From Ciona intestinalis (Eukaryota > Chordata > Ascidiacea > Phlebobranchia > Cionidae): 64,000 bases of DNA. A program made the translations under genes and the position numbers. The stretch covers positions 84,695 through 148,694 of the forward strand of contig NW_004190449.2 in assembly GCF_000224145.3 (NCBI RefSeq), given 5' to 3'. Below are positions 22,701 to 32,604 of the stretch, in pieces. Positions within the stretch are counted from its first letter, which is position 1, and each line of letters begins with the position of its first letter. The notes below the pieces were generated by a model, which searched no databases, was not told where the DNA came from, and was given only the letters and a program-made list of their open reading frames with translations.

Positions 22701-25700
22701 ATCTGTAGAAGTCCCGTGTTTGACTGTTGTATAAGGTCGTTGAGCTGCGGCAAAGCAAGAGGATTCCTTTTAACGATCGGCGGGGCGTTAAACTATGTGC
22801 AGAAATCACAAGACTGGTAAGGAATCATACTGTTACTTGCTTTATCCTTCCGTTGCCGGAAAACGACTGTCGTTATAACACAGATGTTTTGTTTCACTGC
22901 TGACGTTTGTGATTGGGACAGTTTTACAAAACAGAACTTTAACGAAAACAAAGCGGCATATTGTATAATACCGTATAGTACAATATATAGTATACTGTGG
23001 CCTGTAGGTAAGATAGATACCGTTTGCACATATCCCCTAGGGCCTAAGTCGTAACCGTGTTTTATCAATTTCACTAACGCTCCTTTATAGCGTCGTGTGG
23101 ATACAATTATAATATTTAAATGTTCATTGTTTACTATCAAACGGGACGATAAAAAAGAAGTAAAATGTAAACGTCTTTCCTAACCTACTATTCTTACTTT
23201 TACAGGTACACCACGTACGGAGGAATCGTCGAAATTTCATTAGCTTGGGCTGATGAACATATATTGGATATATTGGCCAATAGTCGATTTGGTTTGGTTT
23301 CAAGGTCCAAAATCAGCGCAAGTGAAATACTCAAGTCGCCACCTCTTTCCTACACCATGTTCAGCCTCTTGCCCCAGCAGTCATGTAATATGGAAACTAA
23401 AATCGGTTCGTGCAAACTGGTTATGTCTGAGTCGCCTTTTGGAATCAACTATAAGGTTAGAAACGCAAATGATCGTGTCGGTATCGTATTATGTCCGAGT
23501 TTTTGGTGCAACAAAATACGTAACATACAAAAGAAAGTCCAATAACTTGTATAATATACAAGCATTTCGTAGCATCAGATCCTGACTGTATTTTGTAACA
23601 CAAAAATTGTCTTACTCTATAAACTTCAACACGTCTGTTCTAAAATTCTATTTTTTTGAGGGTGAGGTCCTTAATTGCCAAGGACTGGTATTTAGGCCAG
23701 GTTTGGCCCATTACCCCAACACCCGGGAAGCTCACCACCCATATCATTTATAACTAATATGAAAACCTATGACGTTTTATTTAGCCCATGGGAAGATTCA
23801 CAGAGCGAAAATCTCGTGGGGAAACCTGGGATATTCAGACACTTGTGTCTTCATTCGGTCGGCCGTTACAAGGAGCTAATCTATTCGTACGAAACATCAA
23901 GAAGTCAAAAACCCTGGCGTCGTGCACGTCAAGAAAAGTAATAACATATTTTTTGTTTAGCTTTTCTTAAACGAAAGCGAAGATCATGTCATTTAAAAAA
24001 AAACGAAATAAAACAAAACAACACTTGTTAAAAGCCGCTATGGATCAAAAGTGTGTGACAGATGGTCAACTAAAAAGCGTAGTTGTTGCACCTAACATAG
24101 GGTGATAACCTAATTTTCAACCTAACTACAGATTTCGTTTATTTCAGGATCCTTGTGGAATGTATTTATCAGTCCCTGCAAATGCATTGGACCTCGGGAA
24201 CACAGTCACATCTGATGTAAATGGGGTTGCTAGATTGCCGATTAAAGTCGTACGGAGTCCAGGTTTTCCAAGAAGATGTGGGATAGATGGACAGGTGATA
24301 TCGTGTTTATGTTGACCACTGCATACGTGTCTGTGTCTTATAAAGTTAAGGGCTTGGCGCGACAAAACATTTTACGGCAGTTACTCCAACTAGTGATCCC
24401 TTGTGACATAAATAAATTGCCAAACCTTTAATCCAAATGTTCAAAAAATAAACTACTTACAAAGTTACAAACGTGGTTACTTGTAAGCGTACACGAGATG
24501 CATAAAAAATGGTTTAACGACTGTTGCAGTCAGTGGCGTTTTAAGATATAGAAGGCCCCCCCGCAAGGCTTGTACGTGAGCCCTTTCTTTATCACTACAT
24601 CTGGTGACCCGTGAAACAATTCAACTCAAACTATTACATATAGGTCTCACTATTGGCGCAAATAGACATGTTTAAAGGGGGGGGGTCTAATTTGCGCACA
24701 GGCGCAAAAAATTGGCTTAAACCCCTTCCTTTCTACTGTAACCCCCCCGGTTTATAAACTTATTTAAATGTTTAAATTACCACGTGCATATGTGGTTAAT
24801 TTTCTATCGGGTATTATAGTGGGCCCCTAATTCGTGTCCCCCCTGCGGCTGCGGGGTTCGCGGGTTCGATGATACGCCACTGGTTGCAGGTTATGTTCAT
24901 TTTTTTATTTACACGAACATATTTTATAAACTTCATACTGTTACTAAGGTTTATATCTTGGGTATGTTCTTGGATTACACATCACATGGACAGCGAGTGA
25001 AACTTGGTGACGGAGGAATGTTCGTTGCAACAATGTCAAGCCAAACTGAGCGATTGATGATCAAGCAGTGCGGCATTGACCGAGCGTTTGGTGCCATGGG
25101 ATTGGCACTGAAAGTTTACGGGTGCTTACTTACATATTGGCGTGTGTTTATTTAAAAGTATCCATACATAAGAAAGTGGTTAGCATGACTGTATTTAGCC
25201 AGAAGGCCTCGAGTATCGATGTTTCTACTATTTTGGGCGTATGTATCACCCCCCCCCAAAATGTCATCAACGACTGTCGTTGTCAGCCAAGTAAAGATAA
25301 ACAAGTTACATTTATTCATTTATTTGTTCAATGCACCTTCAAATTGAATTCCTACCATCTAGATCTCTTCCTGTTTCAACAATGCAAAAGACGTGCCCTA
25401 CGTGGGTCGATGACGTCAAACCAATATTTCAGTTTTATAACAACATGGTTCCCGTGATGGCACGTGATCACATCATCGACTTACGTAACGTGCAGGATGT
25501 CAGGTTAGCGAATGTTTATATTTGTTATGTTATCTACAGCCATATATACAGTACTGTGGGGCAAGATGGATACCGCGTCATTACATAGTATCCTATATTT
25601 ACTAATCGTGTTTTAGCAGTTAACAACCCAAGTGGTCGGTACTATAGTAATTATTGTAAATGTTTACAGATCTAAGCTACGTATGATCAATATGTCGATG

Positions 25701-28700
25701 TTTGAATACGACTGGAATCATCCCAACTTCATGCCGACCACTCGTGACCTTTCACCTGATAAGACGGAAATCGTAAGAAGGTGGCTCGAATGTGAGATGA
25801 ATGGAATTACTGGTGGTATTCCCACACAAAAAACGTAAGTGCGCACTTTAAATCTGGTTCATATCTAATGAACAAATGTGACTTATTTATCATCGCTTAA
25901 CGTGTATCATACACTTCGTGTCCGCTTACCAGTTACGGCGTGTGTCACTTTGTGGGGCATTTATCTGTGATAGAAATTGTATTTGTTTTCGTGGCTGAAA
26001 ATCTACACAGCCCTTTAGTGACCACTGAATTGTTGTTAAGTGCCCTTCCTAAGAATGCACGCGCCCACAATGGTATAGCAGCTTCGATCCTCGAACCTTT
26101 AACCTGTGGACCAAAGGCTGATTTTCTGCCACAGCGTCGGTTTAATGAAATATTTTTTTTATTTTTTTTATTTAATTTCTACTCAACTTGTAGGTCGTTT
26201 ACTGCTGAACAACAAAACGTATGTGGCTCAGCACGAAACTTGGAGAAAACAGTGGACGATCTACGTAGATATATACAAGGAGGAATGTGGATCGAACTTT
26301 ACACCATCCCACCTTACATGACCGCCATGTTTTCATTGAAGAAGAATCATCCCAAAGAAGCTTACTCACTATTAAAAAGGTAACGAAATGCCACTGTTTG
26401 AAAGTTAACTGACTAAAATACTATAATTATAATATAGTAGGGTGGGGTGTAAATGGGACACCATTTCAGTTTATTTTCTCGTCCCAATTCATAACAAGGA
26501 ACATTCAGATAATTATAAAACCGTATCCTCACGACTCCCATAGATCGTTGTTAATTGTTTAAAATGCAATTATGGATATTATGTGCTTAAAGTGTCCATC
26601 TTTTCCCACTCTACCATATATATATATATATAATGTTGCTGCTAGGCGCTTGTTTTGTATTACAGATCTTCTGTTATTTATTTAATACCGACTTTTCGAC
26701 GTCCTATAAAGGTCGTTTTTATCTCGGTCAATGACACCCACTGGCGCAAAACAAAGCATTTTCGTTCCTTTATCCGAGGTTAAAATGTAACGTATTGTCT
26801 GCCTTCATTGCGCTATTTCACTTTGAAGACGAAATAGAACGTCAGTAAGCAATAATGCGGAAAAAGTTAATCATTTACATCTTTTACACTTATAATACAC
26901 CTGGCGGCAACAGCATACAAGTAATTGTTATATTTTGAAATTTAATTTGCATGGTCACCAGCATTGTCACCGAAGAAATGCTACATATGTCGCTAAACAG
27001 CAACGTACTCAACGCTATTGGAGGAAAACCAAACCTAACTGATGATTACTGGTTGCCTGATTATCCTACTAACTTCCCTTCACTGGATTTTTACCAGGTG
27101 CCTTTATATCTACAGTTTATATTCAAAATAACAGTTTATTTTCAATTGCAAAGTGTTTGCTTGCCTGTACTTTAGCTCAGAGTTTACCGGTTCGATAATA
27201 AGTGTATGCGTCATTGGGCAAAACACTTAACGGCAATTGCTTCAACCCAGTGCTGCCCCATGGGTCGTCTAGAATGTTAGCTGCAGATTCCAAAAAAATG
27301 TGGTAACTGTGGTTAGCGGGCACGAGGTGTATGAAACCGAACACCGTGTTATAGCCTCATGTTTATTGTTATATGGGAAAAAAATAACCTACAAACCATT
27401 CAGACCAAACAATCTTAACATTAAATTACTAAATAGACATGGAACAAAGTGGGATTTTATCTTACAGATAAAACCTGATCTTACTCTCAAACTTGAAAAG
27501 TTTTCAACGTCGTTGCTGAAAGATTTTTCCGAAATTGAAGAACCCTCCCCACCAAGTGTGCAGAGGATTTTGCACAATATCGCCCTTTTGTGGGGAAAAC
27601 TGCCCGAAGACGGTGGGGGAAGATGGAACAGTCGTGAACAAGATGGCAAAACTGTCTACGAAGGTTAAAACGTTGTATTTACAGCAACCTTACTAGTTGC
27701 CATGTGTACAGGTTGCCATGTGTGCAAGTTGCCATGTGTACAGGTTGCCACGTGTACAGGTTGCCACGTGTACAGGTTGCCACGTGTACAGGTTGCCACG
27801 TGTACAGGTTGCCACGTGTACAGGTTGCCACGTGTACAGGTTGCCACGTGTACAGGTTGCCACGTGTACAGGTTGCCACGTGTACAGGTTGCCACGTGTA
27901 CAGGTTGCCACGTGTACAGGTTGCCACGTGTACAGGTTGCCACGTGTACAGGTTGCCATGTGTACAGGTTGCCATGTGTACAGGTCGCCATGTGTACAGG
28001 TCGCCATGTGTACAGGTCGCCATGTGTACAGGTCGCCATGCCACGTGTACAGGTCGCCACGTGTACAGGTCGCCATGTGTACAGGTCGCCATGTGTACAA
28101 GTTGCCATGTGTACAAGTTGCCACGTGTACAGGTTGCCATGTGTACAGGTTGCCATGTGTACAGGTCCCCATGTGTACAAGTTGCCATGTGTACAAGTTG
28201 CCATGTGTACAAGTTGCCATGTGTACAGGTTGCCATGTGTACAGGTTGCCATGTGTACAGGTTGCCATGTGTACAGGTCGCCATGTGTACAGGTCGCCAT
28301 GTGTACAGGTCGCCATGCCACGTGTACAGGTCGCCACGTGTACAGGTTGCCACGTGTACAGGTTGCCACGTGTACAGGTCGCCACGTGTACAAGTTGCCA
28401 TGTGTACAAGTTGCCATGTGTACAAGTTGCCATGTGTACAAGTTGCCATGTGTACAAGTTGCCATGTGTACAAGTCGCCATGTGTACAAGTCGCCATGTA
28501 TGTAAATTACCAAGCACCTTTGTGGTTAATTCTTATATTATTCTCAACGATTTTTCTAACTTAAAACATTAAATCTCACATTTAGATTCGGCATCCGGAG
28601 TAGAAAATACTCCAAGGTGGTTGGAAGATGCTTATACTTATCATGACAACGGCAGGGTATGTCACTAGGGGAATCCGTGTTATAAATTTACTTTCATTGG

Positions 28701-30304
28701 TATATAGTACTGTGGAGTAAGATGGATACCATTAGCACATAATATTTCAAATTTCGTCATCGTGTTTTAACAACTACCAACGCTCTAATTCTGTAACCAT
28801 TATTGTTGTTTATTAAAAATAGCACGATAGAAAAGAATGAAAACATGGCCGACCTTACACCCAACCTTTAACGTACATTATTTTAGATTAATTTACTTCG
28901 ATCTTCACAAGATAACTTTTGGAGCGAGGTGTTTGAAATATCGTCACAACTTCTTGAACAGCCAGATATAATGGACGCTTATTCTATCGGGGGATTTTAT
29001 GCTCACGTAATGCTCAAGATTATTCAAACTGAATCCTGTGTTCGTCTCGAAAATGAAAGCAAGACTATCTTCACCGGTCTAAAAACCCGACAGCTTGGAC
29101 CGAATCAATGGTATGGAACCAAGGGTCTGAGCAGTGCAACTTTATTTCCCGTCCATAGCTTAAAATCTGGAATCGAAGCGCTTATGGAGATTGTATACGA
29201 AGGAGAGGGCGGTACCTTGTGTTCTCCTTATATGACGTCACTCCCCGACTCAAATGCATCTCAGCAGCACGTTGGCGCTCAAGCATATACCTCCAACGTT
29301 CGGTCTTACGAGGAAAAGTCGCATTATGTCAAGTTTCAGGAGATGATTAACGGGCGCAAGTTAAAGTTGGTGAAAGTAAAGAGACCGGAATGGTCAGAAG
29401 CCGATTGTTTGGTAAAACACGACTTTTGTTCCTGTCAATCAAGCAACAGTTCAAAGTGTCAAGAATTTTGTTACAAAGGAGAATCAATAGCCATAACCAG
29501 CAGAGACGTGTGGCCTGTATACCATGTGTATTATATAGGAGGATCTAATAGCGGTATTACAAGGGCAGATGTCGTACTCAAGGCACAACTTTTGTTAAGT
29601 CATTTCGATAGGATATACACTAAGTTGCTGCAGTGTCTTGGTAAGTCCACGTTTCACATTCTATGCAATTTTATTTTCGCCATTGTATAACCATGTAAAT
29701 GTGAGTAAAGTAGCGTACCCTATTTGATGTTTGTGAATTCAGCATGAAGAGTCCAACACTAAACTAGCTCCTCCGTATGCTATTTCCTCATTTCCATATT
29801 TTGTTATTGCTCAATAATCATGATGCATAAACAAGTTGTCATTTATGTTTGATACTGTGGGGTTGGACTGGATACTGTTGGCACCAAAATCCCATATTTC
29901 CTGATTGTGTTTAGAATAATTACCCACGCTCTTTTAGAGTCACGTGGCTGCTGTTATATAATTCTGTAAATATTCTTTGTTTACTACCAAGTGGGACAAG
30001 TAAGAGAATGAAAACATGTCCCGTCTTACCCCACCCCACTACAAATAGATTTAAATGGTATTTATAATTCTTTATTGTTGCAGAGTCCTCTATGAATGGC
30101 GAACCCTCAAAAATGTCAACATGCATAGGAAATATGTATGAGCTTGTAACTGCTGGTAAAAAACTTGCACGAACACACATTTTAAAACCCGATTCTCCCG
30201 AAAATCGTTTAACTGCAACTCCTAGGTGGCAGTTTGTGAAAGATAATTATCAATTGAACGGTTTAGACGACATGAGTGGACCAAGCAACGTAGATTACTG
30301 TTAG
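19800..30304 (+). CDS. Secreted TSP1 plus VioB/RebD-like ferritin-domain protein, paralog 2 (1263 aa)
   Basis: Twenty coding exons: 19800-19875, 19974-20126, 20720-20871, 21003-21159, 21501-21648, 21908-22045, 22110-22260, 22593-22816, 23206-23455, 23785-23937, 24148-24294, 24949-25121, 25363-25503, 25670-25834, 26194-26379, 26962-27097, 27468-27663, 28586-28656, 28887-29640, 30084-30304. Residues 1-25 form a signal peptide (Val/Ala core). Residues 26-76 form a TSP1 repeat (WTKWSSWSACSKTCGAG), with the C-mannosylation-type WxxWxxW pattern that paralog 1 lacks. The VioB-like part starts DWPRIHFTG and continues PMGTGHFFF, RMVDLDVDWQ and NFMPTTRDLSPDK. Ferritin-like ligands: E777, E809/E810 and H813, E1036/E1040, E1082xxH1085; also FTGLKTRQLGPNQWY. 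Nearly all splice positions and phases match paralog 1, with one extra intron (25122-25362) that splits its exon 12. Same strand, about 2.5 kb downstream: a tandem duplication. Reaction and substrate unknown. Confidence 0.85.
20174..20350 (-). mobile_element. MITE, reverse, in intron 2 of paralog 2
   Basis: Left end degraded (TGGGGAGATAGGAC), right end CATCTTACCCCAACCTACTA intact. Confidence 0.75.
20540..20640 (-). repeat. SINE tail, reverse
   Basis: On the minus strand shows GTGTATGGAACAGAACACCC followed by GGGTTATAACAGTTGTTATT. In intron 2 of paralog 2. Confidence 0.65.
21695..21877 (+). mobile_element. MITE, forward, in intron 5 of paralog 2
   Basis: Left end TAGTAGGATCGGGTGCACC (damaged), right end GTGTCCCATCTCACCCCACA. 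Confidence 0.75.
22288..22578 (+). repeat. SINE, forward, nearly full length, in intron 7 of paralog 2
   Basis: Head CAGTGGTTAGGGCGCCTG with TTCCAGGCTCGACATTGC, tail CGACTGTCGCTGCTCTGCCA. It sits in the same intron and orientation as the SINE at 11030-11290 in paralog 1, ending just before the exon 8 acceptor. Confidence 0.8.
22835..22905 (-). repeat. SINE tail fragment, reverse
   Basis: AAACGACTGTCGTTATAACA followed by the GTTTTGTTTCAC block, in intron 8 of paralog 2. Confidence 0.65.
22993..23190 (-). mobile_element. MITE, reverse, diverged
   Basis: Left end degraded to TACTGTGGCCTGTAGGTAAG; interior in reverse order; right end TTTCCTAACCTACTA close to the exon 9 acceptor of paralog 2. 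Confidence 0.7.
24345..24545 (+). repeat. Degraded SINE, forward, in intron 11 of paralog 2
   Basis: GTTACTCCAACTAGTGATCC matches the middle block and GTACACGAGATGCATAAAA with AACGACTGTTGCAG matches the tail; the head is lost. The following stretch (about 24560-24850) is rich in runs of C or G and unexplained. Confidence 0.5.
25172..25335 (+). repeat. Internally deleted SINE making up most of an intron unique to paralog 2
   Basis: Head (AGTGGTTAGCATGACTG, GCGTATGTATC) joined directly to the tail (AACGACTGTCGTTGTCAGCC, TTACATTTATTCATTTATT). It occupies about two thirds of the 241-base intron 25122-25362. Confidence 0.75.
25551..25628 (-). mobile_element. MITE fragment, reverse, truncated
   Basis: Starts TACTGTGGGGCAAGATGGAT, runs through CTAATCGTGTTTTAGCAG and breaks off about 20 bases before the converted tract at 25649. 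Confidence 0.7.
25865..26145 (-). repeat. SINE, reverse, in intron 14 of paralog 2
   Basis: On the minus strand the head (CCACAGGTTAAAGGTTCGAG) and middle block are clear, and the tail ends in GATAAATAAGTCACATTTG. Confidence 0.7.
26434..26617 (+). mobile_element. MITE, forward, complete, in intron 15 of paralog 2
   Basis: Left end TAGTAGGGTGGGGTGTAAAT, right end CCATCTTTTCCCACTCTACC, flanked by TA-rich sequence. Confidence 0.8.
27170..27365 (+). repeat. SINE, forward, in intron 16 of paralog 2
   Basis: Head remnant GCTCAGAGTTTACCGGTTCG, middle TTGGGCAAAACACTTAACGG, tail GCGGGCACGAGGTGTATG with an incomplete 3' end. Confidence 0.7.
27690..28500. repeat. 16-bp minisatellite, about 50 copies, in intron 17 of paralog 2
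   Basis: Unit GTTGCCACGTGTACAG with variants CACGTG or CATGTG, GGTT, GGTC or AAGTT. Two copies carry a 5-base insertion (GCCATGCCACGTG) at about 28035 and 28312, 277 bases apart, with similar variant order before each, which indicates a larger duplicated block. Because 16 is not a multiple of 3 and the unit has no stop, all six frames stay open; the long ORFs here are artefacts. The matching intron of paralog 1 is only 54 bases (15898-15951). Each CACGTG is an E-box/palindrome. Confidence 0.95.
28706..28869 (-). mobile_element. MITE, reverse, diverged, in intron 18 of paralog 2
   Basis: Left end TACTGTGGAGTAAGATGGAT; right end eroded (CCTTACACCCAACC). Confidence 0.7.
29852..30041 (-). mobile_element. 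MITE, reverse, in the last intron of paralog 2
   Basis: Left end ATACTGTGGGGTTGG, right end GTCTTACCCCACCCCACT; ends about 40 bases before the last exon. Confidence 0.8.
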
Positions 30305-31184
30305 GTTATGTGAAAAGAATCTACATTCATTTCTTTTGAATCATTTTTTAAAGGATTTTAATTATAAATATTCGTTTTTTTGTTACGTTTTTTTGATTTC
30401 ATCCAAATCGTTTTTGTTACGAACGGTTTGGAATAAATGATATGAATAAATGATATAGTTTACTGTCGGGTTTTATCAGAAGATTCTACATTCGTTCCTC
30501 ATCTGAATCCTTTTTTTACGAACGGTTTAAAATATATGGTATATTTTACTAAAGAGTTATATGATGGATTTTACGTCCGTTCCTATTTGATCTGTTTCAA
30601 AATATTTTACATTCGTTACTTCTTACCTATTTTCGACATCTTTTTTTTAGCGGTTTGGATGGTATACATACATATATTTTACTGTTCTTTGGCATTGGTT
30701 TTTATAAGAGCTTTATACGGGCACTGATGCAAATATATTTACGCAAAATTATTCGTCATTTTCTTGCAAACTATCACTTACCGATTTTTTTCCGCGTATG
30801 TTCAAATAGAACTGAAATGAGATCTGTCGAAGCAGTTACGAAAAATTAGGGCACCAGTATTGTATCTTTTTTTGCAATAAAGACCAAAAAGATTTATCTC
30901 TTCTTTATTCACAAATATTAATGTTTACAAATTTGTCGATAAATTTTTAAAATAAACGAATAAACTAAAATAAAAGATCGATGGAAGATGGAAAATAAAA
31001 AATCAAATGACAATTTTAATTTGACATCTCGTTTAATAATTTGTGTAATATGTAACTTTTTTTTCTTCGGATGGCTGGACAACGACAGTAGTATCGGGTA
31101 AACGCTAATCATTTTACACAGTTAGTTCTTGCCTTTTTTATTTAGGGAGATTAATAAATGTATACATAGGAAAAAAATCTTTTA

Positions 31185-31266
31185 CCCACAAAGTGACACA
31201 TACGTGTTAATAACTGGTAAGCGGGCACATGGTGTATAAAACTGATCATCCGTGTTATAACTAAAC
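31185..31266 (+). repeat. SINE tail fragment abutting the cPLA2-like fragment
   Basis: CTGGTAAGCGGGCACATGG and CCGTGTTATAACT blocks; it stops where the coding similarity of 31268-31452 begins. Confidence 0.65.
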
Positions 31267-31267
31267 A

Positions 31268-31452
31268 GCCATCGGTTTCGTTTTCTGAAAAGTCCAACAC
31301 CAGCAACAGATCTATGTTGCGCTGTGGTCTTAACACTGATTCAGTTGGAACGTTTTTCAAGATATCCGCATCAACAATCGAGATTGAGGTTTTTATTGTC
31401 GACATTTTCTTTTTCTTTTTCATCCCATGTTTGTCGATAACATCAGCTTGCT
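31268..31452 (-). pseudogene. Orphan exon fragment like group IV cytosolic phospholipase A2
   Basis: Minus-strand open stretch of about 61 codons following a possible acceptor (GATTACAG at 31453-31460). It encodes SIVDADILKNV, then SVLRPQRNIDLLLVLDFSEN. This corresponds to the cPLA2 region around the catalytic-domain LRPxRxxDLIxxxDFS pattern, in spacing and in key residues. Reading is open into the SINE at its 3' side, with no donor seen, and no other cPLA2 exons are visible on either side. It is probably a dead or relocated exon; alternatively it is one exon of a gene whose other exons I failed to see. The Lys-rich stretch before it (KKKKK) is unusual. Confidence 0.45.
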
Positions 31453-31515
31453 CTGTAATCATTAATTAATTAAACACGTATTTTTACCAAAACGTTGTAT
31501 ATAGGTATAATTATG

Positions 31516-31677
31516 TAAGTAGGCTGGGGTAAAGTGGCCAATGCTTCCATTCTCTGATAGCTGGACAGAATATTTACAGAACTGTATATATATACCAGAA
31601 TCACCACATCTCTAAACAGAGCGTTGTTAATTGTTGAAAAACAGGATTGGGAAATTTACGTCATCCCCAGTAGATGA
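31516..31677 (+). mobile_element. MITE, forward, diverged
   Basis: Left end GTAGGCTGGGGTAAAGTGG; interior with CGTTGTTAATTGTTG; right end nearly unrecognisable (ATCCCCAGTAG). Confidence 0.55.
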
Positions 31678-32604
31678 TAGCCGGGAGTTTCAACCGAACA
31701 AATCCACAAACGAGCTTAGCTGGTTGAAAGATTTTTTATTTACTTTGTAATAGAACCTGTTAATGTTTCGGTAATGGATAATGCAAACCTTAAATTATAG
31801 TTACAACTTTAGTGCTTGTACATACTCATATTGACCAATCTGTATTGGACCGAGGAGGTGTTGATAGAGACTTGTATTGATGAATTGCGGAAATTGTCAT
31901 GAAGTTCTTCAAGGCTATATTGGCATTGAATTGACCGCGCGAAATTTTACGATAATGCCGCGTTTTTGGCATAGAGTAATAGGTTTGGTATAAGGTGGTT
32001 CTATATTATTAGAACACACGTATATTTTAATAGACCATGGATGGCCCATACGTTTCAATTTCTTTTATCGTCCCAACTAGTAGTAAACCAAAAATGTTCA
32101 CAGAAATATATAACTGTATCCCCAGCATGATTTTAAAATACCCTACAGTACAATATAAAAGTGCCGTTGGCGAGCGCCAAACATTATATAAAATTTCGAA
32201 TTTATGCGAGTCAACGCAATTTCGTTGTTGTGCAGACGTCATCCCAGTACTATTTTTTATGCTGATTAAAATGGTTGAACTACACAATCGCCAAGTTCGT
32301 GTATGTCAGATAAGCAATGTCAATAAATTATGCCACACTAAAATTATTTGCGACGTCGGCGGATACACAAAGCACAAATACCATGTTATCCCTATTTGTT
32401 TTCAAGTTGTCTCCCGAATGTTTTAAGGTCAATGATCGCAGTGATAAACGCCGGTATATGTTGCAACAACTTAATGATTAACTAACGCCCAATCCACGAC
32501 ATTCTGTTTTCTAGGAGCCTTTATTAGCCCACTTGCCACCGCATAGAATTTATCTACCGTGTATACTTAAGTGTTTTAAGTTTATTACCGTATGTGAGGG
32601 TAAA

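Larger units (their letters stand above)
30305..32604. other. Spacer between paralog 2 and the universal stress protein gene
   Basis: Directly after the paralog 2 stop, AATAAATGATATGAATAAAT (about 30432) offers poly(A) signals. The rest is AT-rich with the orphan cPLA2-like piece (31268-31452), a SINE tail and a MITE. A pyrimidine-rich TTCTGTTTTCTAG at about 32503-32515 resembles an acceptor before the USP start. Confidence 0.45.

Noticed and set aside
23253-23585. ORF of 110 aa on the plus strand
   Set aside because: Shadow frame over exon 9 of paralog 2, whose own frame aligns with paralog 1.
27690-28500. CRISPR-like array
   Set aside because: There are no unique spacers; the units are directly adjacent, and the DNA is from an animal nucleus.
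27665-28572. Long ORFs of about 270-290 aa in several frames on both strands
   Set aside because: Artefact of a stop-free 16-bp tandem repeat; the repeated peptides carry no other coding signal and the region is an intron of paralog 2.
32037-32426. ORF of 129 aa in the spacer before the USP gene
   Set aside because: Its first part reads through MITE-like sequence (AGTAGTAAACCAAAAATG), there is no domain, and the composition is like the spacer.
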